Positions 35,835 to 44,083 of a DNA stretch of 58,917 nucleotides are shown one piece after another. The position numbers were made by a program, and so were the translations under genes. The stretch comes from Fibrobacter sp. Lineage in GTDB: Bacteria; Fibrobacterota; Fibrobacteria; Fibrobacterales; Fibrobacteraceae. Position 1 is the first letter of the stretch. Each line of letters opens with the position of its first letter. The notes beneath the pieces were generated by a model. That model was given only the letters and a program-made list of their open reading frames with translations, searched no databases and was not told where the DNA came from. The stretch covers positions 1 to 58,917 of the forward strand of contig JAAZFC010000059.1 of the NCBI GenBank assembly GCA_012511955.1, read 5' to 3'.

Positions 35835-36515
35835 ATGAGAACTTTAATTGTGGGTGATGTGCACGGATGTTCCGCTGAACTGCAAGATTTACTCGAGAAA
35901 TTTGCTTTTGTGCCTGGTAAAGATAAGCTTATTAGTGTGGGCGATGTGATAAATAAAGGTCCCGATGTTTTGGGGGCTTTGCGCATACTCAAAGATTTGG
36001 ATGCCCAAGTGGTTTTGGGAAACCACGAAGCTGGCTTTTTAAAAATTTGGCAACTTCCACCTTGGCAACGCCGTCCCAAAGATAATGAGCGCCTAGCGGC
36101 ATATAGGAATTTGGGAGAAATTGCAGATTATATTAAAGATTGGCCTTTATGGATAGAGCTACCGCAAATGCCTTTGCCCCAAGGTTTAACAGATATTACC
36201 GTAGTACATGCAGGTTTGGAACCGGGTAAAGTTAATATTGCCGATATGAATCCCCATTGCTTAGTTTCCATTCGCACCTGGGACGGCATAGGAACAAATT
36301 TAAAAAATCCGAAAAATCCTCCATGGCATCAGTGCGCTCAGTGGTCGGGAATAGTGGTTTTTGGGCATTGGGCGGTACAGGGTTTGTATTTAACCCCGAA
36401 ATTGCGGGGTTTGGACACGGGTTGTGTTTATGGACGAAAATTAAGTGCTTGGAGTGTAGAAGAAGATAAAGTCTATCAAGTAAACTCTCGCCAAACTAAG
36501 CGTATTTTTGATTAA
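35835..36515 (+). CDS. ApaH/PrpE-like metallophosphatase
   Basis: Calcineurin-type phosphoesterase of 226 residues. All metal and catalytic motifs are present: GDVHGC near residue 7, GDVINKGPD, GNHE (VVLGNHEAG), HAG (VVHAGLEPG), GH (VVFGHWAV) and the final DTGCVYGRKL. This order matches symmetrical Ap4A hydrolases (ApaH) and PrpE-like enzymes. The substrate is not certain. It is divergent from the ferredoxin gene and lies before pheS. Confidence 0.82.
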   Translation: MRTLIVGDVHGCSAELQDLLEKFAFVPGKDKLISVGDVINKGPDVLGALRILKDLDAQVVLGNHEAGFLKIWQLPPWQRRPKDNERLAAYRNLGEIADYIKDWPLWIELPQMPLPQGLTDITVVHAGLEPGKVNIADMNPHCLVSIRTWDGIGTNLKNPKNPPWHQCAQWSGIVVFGHWAVQGLYLTPKLRGLDTGCVYGRKLSAWSVEEDKVYQVNSRQTKRIFD

Positions 36516-36537
36516 ATATTCATCTTTATCATAAATT

Positions 36538-36567
36538 TTGAAGTGGTGTTAAAAAAATTGCTAAAAT
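36538..36567 (+). promoter_or_regulatory. Promoter of pheS-pheT
   Basis: TTGAAG at 36538-36543 and TAAAAT at 36562-36567 with 18 bases between them; TG sits one base before the -10, giving an extended -10. The expected start of transcription (6-7 bases after the -10) falls on or within a base or two of the pheS ATG at 36574, and no ribosome-binding site lies between, so the message may be leaderless. Confidence 0.5.
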
Positions 36568-36573
36568 TGCACT

Positions 36574-37599
36574 ATGAATGAACAAAACTTCACTGAGCTA
36601 CTAAGCCAGTTTAACACTGAATTATCTGACACAGATGTGTCTTCAACCGTGGCGGTAGATGCCCTGCGGGTAAAATTTTTAGGAAGAAAAGGCCTAGTTA
36701 CGGGCTTAATGCGAAATATGGGCGCTTTGAGTGCCGAAGAAAGACCTGCTTATGGCAAGCGCGTCAACGAACTAAAACAAGAAGTAGAAGCTTCTTTAGA
36801 AGCTGCCATAGAACAAGCGCGATTAGCCGAATTAGAGCGTAAATTAAATAGCGGTTGGACTGATATTAGTCTGCCTGGAAACGGTTTAGGTTCGGGAAGT
36901 TTACATCCCCTTTACGAAATTCGCGAAGAAATCATTGACTTTTTTATGAATATGGGTTTTCATGTGGAAACCGGGCGTGATATCGAAACAGATTGGTACA
37001 ATTTTGAAGCCCTGAACACCCCTCCCGATCACCCTTCACGGGATATGCAAGACACTTTTTATGTGGCCGACAAGGTAATGCTGCGCACCCATACTTCGGG
37101 GACGCAAATCCATTATATGGAAGACAATAAACCGCCATTGCGCATGATTGCTCCCGGTCATGTTTATCGTGTGGATTCTGATGCCACCCATGCTCCTATG
37201 TTTCAGCAAGTAGAAGGTTTGGTGGTGGATAAAGACATTTCTTTTGCTCATTTAAAAGGTTTATTATTCCTTTGGGCCCAGCATTTGTTTGGCGACAAGG
37301 TAAAAACTCGTTTTAGACCAAGTTTTTTCCCTTTTACTGAACCCAGTGCCGAAATGGACATTTCTTGCGTATTTTGCCAAGGAAAAGGTTGTCGCCGCTG
37401 TAAAAACACCGGTTGGATGGAAATTGGAGGCTGCGGTTCGGTGGACCCCATAGTGTTAAAAAATGTGAATATAGACCCCGAAGTTTACACAGGTTTTGCC
37501 TTTGGCTTTGGCTTGGATCGCATTGCTATGCTGCGCTACGCTATTCCCGAAATAGGACTTTTAACTTCTAACGATCAACGCTTTCTCAGGCAATTTTAA
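36574..37599 (+). CDS. pheS: Phenylalanyl-tRNA synthetase alpha subunit
   Basis: Catalytic subunit that charges tRNA-Phe, 341 residues. The N-terminal coiled coil is followed by class II motifs: HPLYEIREEIIDFFMNMGF, the TSGTQIHYM segment, RVDSDATHAPMFQQVEGL, and the cysteine-bearing CVFCQGKGCRRCKNTGW just before GGCG and FGFGLDRIAMLRYAIPEI (motif 3). ATG 36574 has no ribosome-binding site in front of it. pheT starts 9 bases after its stop. Confidence 0.97.
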   Translation: MNEQNFTELLSQFNTELSDTDVSSTVAVDALRVKFLGRKGLVTGLMRNMGALSAEERPAYGKRVNELKQEVEASLEAAIEQARLAELERKLNSGWTDISLPGNGLGSGSLHPLYEIREEIIDFFMNMGFHVETGRDIETDWYNFEALNTPPDHPSRDMQDTFYVADKVMLRTHTSGTQIHYMEDNKPPLRMIAPGHVYRVDSDATHAPMFQQVEGLVVDKDISFAHLKGLLFLWAQHLFGDKVKTRFRPSFFPFTEPSAEMDISCVFCQGKGCRRCKNTGWMEIGGCGSVDPIVLKNVNIDPEVYTGFAFGFGLDRIAMLRYAIPEIGLLTSNDQRFLRQF

Positions 37600-37608
37600 G
37601 GTATAAAG

Positions 37609-40065
37609 ATGATAGTAAGTATAAATTGGTTAAAACGCTTGGTAAATATTGAAGCCAGCGTCGAAGAAATTGAAGAAAAGCTCACTGCTTTGGGTTTAGA
37701 AGTGGAAGGTCGTGAAGAACCTGGGAAAATTTACGCCAAAGTTATGGTGGCAAAAGTGTTGGAATGTGGTGCTCATCCCGACTCAGATCACTTATCTCTT
37801 ACCAAGGTGTTTGATGGTAAGCAAGAACTGCAAGTGGTGTGTGGTGCGCCCAATGTGGCTGCCGGGCAGACCGTAGCTTTTGCACCCATTGGCACAGAAT
37901 TGCCTTTGCCCGATGGGGGAGTGTTAAAGCTCAAAAAAGCCAAAATTCGGGGACAAGAAAGTCATGGTATGATCTGCGCCGAAGATGAAATTGGCTTGGG
38001 CGATGCCCACGAAGGCATTATGGTTTTAGACGATGATTTAGAAGCCGGTACGCCTTTGGTGGATCTGGGTTTTTATGATGTGAGTTTAGAAGTTAATGTT
38101 ACGCCCAACCGCCCCGATGCTTTGTCTCATATAGGCATAGCCCGGGAATTAGCAGCAGCCTACGATTTGAAATTACAATTGCCCAGCCCCAGTTTTAGTG
38201 AAAGTGGTGCCAAAGCAGAAGATATTATCAAATTAAAAGTAGAAGCCGGTAGCGGTTGCACTCGTTATGTGGGCAGAGTTATAGAAAATGTTAAGATCGC
38301 TCCTAGCCCAGCTTGGTTGCAAAGTTTATTGCGCGCCGTGGGCATAACTCCCATTAGCAATGTGGTGGATATTACCAACTTTGTTTTGATGGAATTAGGA
38401 CAACCATTGCACAGTTTTGACTTAGATCGCCTTAAAAATGGTGTTATCACCGTGCGCAATGCTAAAAAAGGTGAAGTTTTAACCACCATTGACCATCAGG
38501 AACACAAACTCCAAGAAAGTGATTTGTTGATTTGCGATGGCGATGCCCCTGCTTGCGTGGCTGGTGTCATGGGAGGGGTGGAATCTGAGATTTCTGAAAC
38601 TACCACTAGAGTATTTTTGGAGTCTGCGTGGTTTGACCCTACTACAGTGCGTAAACAGAGTAAGAGAATAGGTCTTTCCACGGATTCTAGCTATCGTTTT
38701 GAGCGTCATATAGATCCCTTTATGCAGGATTTTGCCAGTCGCTATGCTTGTCAATTAATACAGGAAATAGCGGGTGGAGAAATTCGGGTGGGTACGGTGG
38801 AATATACCGCCCCCGAACATCAATCAGTGCCGCGTCGCGTATCTGTGCGTTTGGCGCGTATAGAAAAAGTGGTGGGAATCCAAGTTAGCGCCAATCAGGT
38901 GCGCAAGTTGCTCAGCGGTATAGGTTTAGTAGAGGAATCCTGTTGTGGAGGCGCACCTGCAGCCAATGCCCCAGAACTAGTCTTTTCCATCCCTGGCTTC
39001 CGCCCAGATTTAGAGAGAGAAATCGACTTGATCGAAGAAGTGGCACGCTTGGTGGGTTACGAAGAAATCCCCTATGCCATGCCCAGTTTTGTGGCAGAAA
39101 TAAACCAGTTGCCCCAATTAGAGCAAATTGGTCGCAAAATTCGCTACGCTTTGTCCGCCATGGGTTTGCACGAGTGTTTATCCCTGCGTTTTAGTTCGCG
39201 TACGGCGGTGGAGCAAGTTTTTGGCCCCGCCCAAGATGATGATTTGCGCACTAATCCCGTGCCATTATTAAACCCGCTTTCCGAAGATTTAGGCGTGCTA
39301 CCCGTTTCGCTTTTGCCCACATTGTTGCGCAGCGCCGGAGAAAACGAAAAGTCGCGCACCCCCAGCGTGCGTTTATTCGAAGTGGGCAAAGGGATTTTTC
39401 CCACGGAAAAAGCCAGCGCCAAAGACAGCGGTTTCCAAGAAATCCCCTTAGTGGCGGCTCTGATTTCCGGCGTGTGGGAAAACGATGCTGTGAGCGCCAA
39501 ACCCGCCACCGCTGACTTTGCCGCCCTCAAAGGCGTGCTCCAAAGTTTGAGTCGCCGTTTGCGCACGCCTTTGCGCTTTGCCCTCCCCGCTAATCCCGAA
39601 AGCTTTTTGCATCCGCATCGCCAAGCAGCAGTTTACGCAGGCGAAGTGCATCTCGGCAGTTGCGGCGAAGTTCATCCTACCGTAGCTGAAAGCTTCGATT
39701 TGCGCTTAGACACTTATGTTTTCGAATTGGATTTGCAAAAGTTGGCCGATGCCGAAACCACGCCAGTTTACACTCCTTTTAGCAGGCAAGTTACCGTAAC
39801 TCGCGATGTTTCGGTGGAAGTTGATGAAAAGTTCACCCACGAACAAGTTCTAGAAATAATGCAGAGCATAAAAATCAGAAATTTAGTGGAAATTCAGCTC
39901 AAAAGCACTTATATGGGTGAAAAACTTGAAGAAGGTAAAAAGAACTTAGTTTATCAATTTGTGTATCAATCCCCTGATCGCACTCTTACCGATGACGAAG
40001 TTAATAAAGCTCATACTCGTTTGCGAAATTTTTTAGCAAAAAGCGCCTCTATTGTTTTGCGATAG
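37609..40065 (+). CDS. pheT: Phenylalanyl-tRNA synthetase beta subunit
   Basis: Large partner of PheS with tRNA-binding and editing domains, 818 residues, close to the usual 800. It has an N-terminal EMAP-type tRNA-binding domain (VMVAKVLECGAHPDSDHLSL), the B3/B4 editing domain (DITNFVLMELGQPLHSFD), the B5 fold, the catalytic-like core and the C-terminal ferredoxin-fold anticodon-binding domain (FSRQVTVTRDVSVEVDEKFT). Complete and in the standard order after pheS. Confidence 0.97.
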   Translation: MIVSINWLKRLVNIEASVEEIEEKLTALGLEVEGREEPGKIYAKVMVAKVLECGAHPDSDHLSLTKVFDGKQELQVVCGAPNVAAGQTVAFAPIGTELPLPDGGVLKLKKAKIRGQESHGMICAEDEIGLGDAHEGIMVLDDDLEAGTPLVDLGFYDVSLEVNVTPNRPDALSHIGIARELAAAYDLKLQLPSPSFSESGAKAEDIIKLKVEAGSGCTRYVGRVIENVKIAPSPAWLQSLLRAVGITPISNVVDITNFVLMELGQPLHSFDLDRLKNGVITVRNAKKGEVLTTIDHQEHKLQESDLLICDGDAPACVAGVMGGVESEISETTTRVFLESAWFDPTTVRKQSKRIGLSTDSSYRFERHIDPFMQDFASRYACQLIQEIAGGEIRVGTVEYTAPEHQSVPRRVSVRLARIEKVVGIQVSANQVRKLLSGIGLVEESCCGGAPAANAPELVFSIPGFRPDLEREIDLIEEVARLVGYEEIPYAMPSFVAEINQLPQLEQIGRKIRYALSAMGLHECLSLRFSSRTAVEQVFGPAQDDDLRTNPVPLLNPLSEDLGVLPVSLLPTLLRSAGENEKSRTPSVRLFEVGKGIFPTEKASAKDSGFQEIPLVAALISGVWENDAVSAKPATADFAALKGVLQSLSRRLRTPLRFALPANPESFLHPHRQAAVYAGEVHLGSCGEVHPTVAESFDLRLDTYVFELDLQKLADAETTPVYTPFSRQVTVTRDVSVEVDEKFTHEQVLEIMQSIKIRNLVEIQLKSTYMGEKLEEGKKNLVYQFVYQSPDRTLTDDEVNKAHTRLRNFLAKSASIVLR

Positions 40066-40101
40066 ATTATCTTTGATATAACAAGGTTGTAAAGGAAAAT
40101 T

Positions 40102-40698
40102 ATGGAAAAATTAGACTTACTCACTGGCAAAGTTGAACAAGCTTTACTCACCATACGCCGTTTGCGGGTAGATAACGAAGCTTTGACAGAAAAAGTAGGC
40201 ACTTTAGAAAACAGTGTCGAAGAACTTGAAAAGCTTAACATAGAGCTAATGGAAAACTCCGAAGGCAGTGGTTCACAAATAGAAGAATTAAACTCTCAGC
40301 TTGCCGCCAAAGAAGAAGAACTTTCCCAAGCTTTGGCTGCTTCCCAAGAAAAAGATGCAGAATTAGAAAATTTGCGCTTAGAATCAGGGGAAAAAACCAT
40401 GGAATTGAGCCTAATGAAAGAGGCTTTAGTAGAAAAAGACGAAAAAATCCAAGCCGTTACTGAAAGAGTAGAACAGGTAATGCAGTCTTTAGAATACGAA
40501 TTAGATTTGCGCCAGGGTGAAGTGGATGAAGAAGTTGTAGGCGAGAATGAAGTTCTTGACTCTGAAAACGAAGAATATTCTAATGATGTGCAGGATTCTC
40601 CATTTGAGTCAGAAGAGTATAACGCTGACTTTCCTCCCGAAGATGATTCTGAGGGCGATGATTTTCAAGCTTCCCAAGATTTTTTTCAAGAAAGTTAA
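40102..40698 (+). CDS. Coiled-coil acidic protein upstream of zapA (ZapB-like position)
   Basis: A 198-residue protein made largely of one coiled coil (about 1-130; LLTGKVEQALLTIRRLRVDN, then LNSQLAAKEEELSQALAA) and a strongly acidic tail (SEEYNADFPPEDDSEGDD). The N-terminus is similar in style to ZapB-type division proteins, and it stands just before zapA, where small coiled-coil genes are often found. I infer a role at the division ring; identity with ZapB is not shown. Confidence 0.6.
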   Translation: MEKLDLLTGKVEQALLTIRRLRVDNEALTEKVGTLENSVEELEKLNIELMENSEGSGSQIEELNSQLAAKEEELSQALAASQEKDAELENLRLESGEKTMELSLMKEALVEKDEKIQAVTERVEQVMQSLEYELDLRQGEVDEEVVGENEVLDSENEEYSNDVQDSPFESEEYNADFPPEDDSEGDDFQASQDFFQES

Positions 40699-40721
40699 AA
40701 TAGTCGCATAAAAGGTATATT

Positions 40722-41084
40722 GTGTCTGAATCTAAACTCAAACCCATAAGAATAAATGTAGGCAATGAACGCTTACAGATTCAAACGGATTTGACCGAAG
40801 AGGAACTCAATAAGCTAAGTGCTTATGTGGAAAACAAAATGGAAGTGCATATCAATCCAGCATTGCGAGTGGATCCGCGCAAGCAATTTATTTTGCTAGC
40901 CATGGACATCACAGCAGAATTGTTTAACACTAAAGCTCGTTTGAAAAAAAGTTTAGCGAAGGATGAAAAGACTCAAACTACAATATCTCACCTCTTAGAA
41001 ATACTCGAAGATTTAGGTGATTCTGGGAATATTCCAAGTGATATTAAAATTTCTGAAGAAACTCCACCTTTTTTAGAGCCTTAA
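40722..41084 (+). CDS. zapA: Cell division protein ZapA
   Basis: Small FtsZ-binding protein that stabilises the Z ring, 120 residues. The family pattern is PIRINVGNERLQIQTDLTEE followed by LSAYVENKM and the helix DPRKQFILLAMDITAELF, with a coiled C-terminus. The start is GTG at 40722 with AAAGG 6 bases before it. As in enterobacteria, 6S RNA lies directly downstream. Confidence 0.85.
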   Translation: MSESKLKPIRINVGNERLQIQTDLTEEELNKLSAYVENKMEVHINPALRVDPRKQFILLAMDITAELFNTKARLKKSLAKDEKTQTTISHLLEILEDLGDSGNIPSDIKISEETPPFLEP

Positions 41085-41097
41085 AAAATAAAAATTG

Positions 41098-41103
41098 TAT
41101 ATT
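41098..41103 (+). promoter_or_regulatory. -10 box of the 6S RNA promoter
   Basis: TATATT at 41098-41103 lies 8 bases before the predicted 5' end of the 6S RNA at 41112. I see no clear -35 element at the expected spacing. Confidence 0.45.
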
Positions 41104-41111
41104 AAAATTAT

Positions 41112-41266
41112 GGCTCCCGCCAAAAAAAATGCTCGATCTTAATAGCGATGTTCAGCGCGTGTGGTTTCTCTTGAGCGAGTTTACAGCCGCTTTGCGGAAA
41201 AAACCAACTCAAGGAACAACGCAAACTTTTTACAGGAAGTTTCGAGCATTTGCACCGGCGGGAGTC
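41112..41266 (+). ncRNA. ssrS: 6S RNA
   Basis: A 155-base RNA gene between zapA and ispA. The ends pair over ten bases: GGCTCCCGCC (41112-41121) with GGCGGGAGTC (41257-41266). AAATGCTCGA pairs with TCGAGCATTT (41241-41250 region) next, and inside are GCGTGT with ACAACGC and CTTGAG with CTCAAG around a large central region. This is the long rod with an open centre that mimics an open promoter and binds sigma-70 RNA polymerase. The T tract at 41267-41278 after the closing stem provides the terminator. The position after zapA is the known one in many bacteria. Confidence 0.85.
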
Positions 41267-41315
41267 TTTTTTTGTTTTAGCCTATATTCAAGTAGAATTT
41301 TTCTAAATTTAAAGC

Positions 41316-42203
41316 ATGAAAAATTTAACTGCTGAAGCTGCCACCGCCCAAAAATATCTCAACGATGTGGTGGGAGATATAGAAAAGAATTTAGAATTAC
41401 ATCTTCCTAAAGATTCCATTAGGCCCCAAAGGTTGCATGAAGCCATGCGCTACTCCATGTTTGCAGGTGGTAAACGCTTGCGCCCCGTATTGGCTTATAC
41501 CGCTTGGGAGGCTTTTGGCGGCCAAGGCGAAGATATTTGGTTGTTAACTAGCGCTTTAGAAATGTTGCATACATTTTCTTTGATTCACGATGATCTTCCC
41601 TGTATGGATGATGATGATTTTCGCAGAGGAATTCCCACTGCCCACAAAAAATATGGAGAAGCCACTGCAATTTTAGGCGGCGATGCCTTGTGTATTTTGG
41701 CTTTTGAACTCTTGGCGCGCACGGGCAACGCTGAAATTGTCCGTATGGTGGCCAAATCCCTGGGAACTTCGGGTATGATAGGGGGACAGATTGTAGATAT
41801 CGAGTCCGAAGGTCAGCAAGTTGAGTTAGAAACGGTGGATTATATACACTATCACAAAACCGCAGCTCTCATAGAAGCTTCCTTAGTGGCGGGAGCGCTT
41901 TTGGCTGGCGCAACCGCAGAGCAAATCAAACCCATTCACGACTATGGCAATGCCATTGGGCTGGCTTTTCAGGTGGTGGATGATATTTTAGATATAGAGC
42001 AAACCACAGAGCAATTAGGAAAAGATGCTGGCTCCGATGTGGAAAAAGGAAAAGCTACTTATCCCGCAGTTCTAGGTGTAGAAACATCTAAACAAAAGGT
42101 TTTAGAACTTTACAATGAATCCCTTGTTGCGTTAGAAACAAGCTCGGCTCAGACAGATGTATTAAAATCCATTGCCGCATATATTATAACTAGAGTAAAT
42201 TAG
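41316..42203 (+). CDS. ispA: Farnesyl/geranyl diphosphate synthase
   Basis: Trans-prenyltransferase making the C15 (or C20) precursor used by uppS and the long-chain synthase. It has 295 residues. The first aspartate-rich motif is LIHDDLPCMDDDDFRRG and the second QVVDDILDIE; GGKRLRPVLAY and the GGQIVDIESEG segment are conserved. dxs starts on the base after its stop. No clear ribosome-binding site precedes the ATG. Confidence 0.93.
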   Translation: MKNLTAEAATAQKYLNDVVGDIEKNLELHLPKDSIRPQRLHEAMRYSMFAGGKRLRPVLAYTAWEAFGGQGEDIWLLTSALEMLHTFSLIHDDLPCMDDDDFRRGIPTAHKKYGEATAILGGDALCILAFELLARTGNAEIVRMVAKSLGTSGMIGGQIVDIESEGQQVELETVDYIHYHKTAALIEASLVAGALLAGATAEQIKPIHDYGNAIGLAFQVVDDILDIEQTTEQLGKDAGSDVEKGKATYPAVLGVETSKQKVLELYNESLVALETSSAQTDVLKSIAAYIITRVN

Positions 42204-44081
42204 ATGTTATTAGAAGATATTAAGCACCCTGGCGATTTAAAAAAAATGTCCTATGCGCAATTGGATCAATTGGCTTTGGAATTGCGTCAAAAAATCATTG
42301 AACAAGTGGGCAAAAACGGGGGGCATTTAGCACCCAATTTAGGTGTAATTGAGTTGACCTTGGCATTGCACAAAGTTTTTGACACCCCCCATGACAAGTT
42401 TATTTGGGATGTGGGACATCAAGCTTATGCCCACAAATTGCTTACCGGCCGGCAAAAAGAATTTGAAAGTTTAAGGCTTTACAAAGGTATGAGTGGGTTT
42501 CCCAAGCGCAGTGAAAGTGAACACGATGCTTTTGGTGTGGGACACGCTTCAACTTCTATTTCCGCTGCTTTAGGCTTTGCCGTGGGACGCGATCTCAATG
42601 AAGATGATAATTCAGTGGTGGCTATTATTGGTGACGGTTCCATGACTGGTGGAATGGTTTTCGAAGCCCTTAATAATTTGGGCAGTACCAAAAATATAAC
42701 CATCATATTAAATGACAATAAAATGTCCATCGCTCCCAATGTGGGGACTTTTTCTCGATATTTAAATAGAGTAATATCGGATCCTACATACAATCGCTTG
42801 CGCGATGATTGGCACAATTTGTTGCAAAAATTGCCTGGGGGCATCGGCCGTAGAGTTGAAGATATCATGGGTCGCGCCGAAACCATCGCTAAGGCGGTGT
42901 TTAAGCCCGGTCGTTTATTTGAAGATTTAGGAGCGCGTTATTTTGGACCCATTGACGGGCATAGCATTCCCGATTTGATGGAGATATTTAATCGCGTTAA
43001 AACCGTGGGCGGCGTAAATTTGATTCATGTAATCACCGAAAAAGGCCGAGGGTTGAGCTTCTCTGAAGAAGATCCTTATCACTGGCATGGAACAGTGCCT
43101 TTTGATCCCGATTCGGGTAGTCCCCTTAGCAAGCCCAAAACCCAACCGGCACTGACTACGATTTTTGGCGATGCTATGCTAGAAATGGCCCGCAATAACC
43201 CCAAATTGGTGGGGATAACTGGAGCCATGCCCAGCGGTTGTGGCTTAAATATCATGGAAGCGGAGTTACCTAATCAGGTTTTTGATGTGGGAATAGCCGA
43301 AGCCCATGCGGTAACATTTGCGGCGGGTTTAGCTTGCGAAGGCATAGTACCGGTGGTGGCTATATATTCATCTTTTATGCAGCGAGCTTTTGACCAGGTG
43401 ATTCACGATGTGGCTTTGCAGGAACTCCATGTGATTTTTGCCATGGATAGAGCGGGGCTGGTGGGGGCCGATGGTCCCACTCATCACGGGGTTTTTGACC
43501 TAAGCTATATGCGTATGGTTCCCAATATGGTAATTATGGCTCCTTCGGACGAAGTTTTGTTGCGAAATATGCTTTACACCGCAGTTAATCATTGTAATGG
43601 CCCTGTTTCCATACGCTTTCCCCGAGGTTCAGCCCTTACTGATTTGAAAGAATGTCCCGACTTTGAAGAAGTAGAAGTGGGAAAATACGCTATCATTGAA
43701 GAAGGTAGCGAAGTGCTGTTGGTAGGAGTGGGCTTTATGCTCCAGCAGTTCAAAAAGACCGCCCAAATATTAAAAGAAAATGGCATCAATCCCACTTTGG
43801 TAGATGCTCGTTTTGTGAAACCCATAGACGAAGATTCCTGGGCCGAGCTTATACAAAAGCACCAGCATTTGGTGGTCTTAGAAGACAATGCCAAAATTGG
43901 TGGATTTGGCGCAACGCTAATGGAATTGAGCGGCGATAGAGATTTAAACACCAAAATTCACCGCTTTGCCTTGCCCGATGAGTTTGTGGAGCAAGGGGAA
44001 TTAGATGAATTATACGCAGAATTAGGCATTGATGGGGAATCTGTGGCCCGCACCATGTTAAATCGTTTAGGAAGAAATTAA
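42204..44081 (+). CDS. dxs: 1-deoxy-D-xylulose 5-phosphate synthase
   Basis: First enzyme of the MEP pathway: pyruvate + glyceraldehyde 3-phosphate to DXP with thiamine diphosphate. It has 625 residues. Features: GGHLAPNLGVIELTLALH at the N-terminus, HQAYAHKLLTGR, the thiamine-binding GDGSMTGGMVFEALNN to NDNKMSIAPNVG, the DRAGLVGADGPTHHGVFDLS core and a transketolase-type C-terminal domain (VLEDNAKIGGFG). It works with dxr earlier in the window. Confidence 0.97.
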   Translation: MLLEDIKHPGDLKKMSYAQLDQLALELRQKIIEQVGKNGGHLAPNLGVIELTLALHKVFDTPHDKFIWDVGHQAYAHKLLTGRQKEFESLRLYKGMSGFPKRSESEHDAFGVGHASTSISAALGFAVGRDLNEDDNSVVAIIGDGSMTGGMVFEALNNLGSTKNITIILNDNKMSIAPNVGTFSRYLNRVISDPTYNRLRDDWHNLLQKLPGGIGRRVEDIMGRAETIAKAVFKPGRLFEDLGARYFGPIDGHSIPDLMEIFNRVKTVGGVNLIHVITEKGRGLSFSEEDPYHWHGTVPFDPDSGSPLSKPKTQPALTTIFGDAMLEMARNNPKLVGITGAMPSGCGLNIMEAELPNQVFDVGIAEAHAVTFAAGLACEGIVPVVAIYSSFMQRAFDQVIHDVALQELHVIFAMDRAGLVGADGPTHHGVFDLSYMRMVPNMVIMAPSDEVLLRNMLYTAVNHCNGPVSIRFPRGSALTDLKECPDFEEVEVGKYAIIEEGSEVLLVGVGFMLQQFKKTAQILKENGINPTLVDARFVKPIDEDSWAELIQKHQHLVVLEDNAKIGGFGATLMELSGDRDLNTKIHRFALPDEFVEQGELDELYAELGIDGESVARTMLNRLGRN

Positions 44082-44083
44082 TC

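Noticed and set aside
41129-41335. 68-codon open frame after zapA
   Set aside because: It lies over the 6S RNA and its composition has no protein features; the RNA fold explains the sequence.
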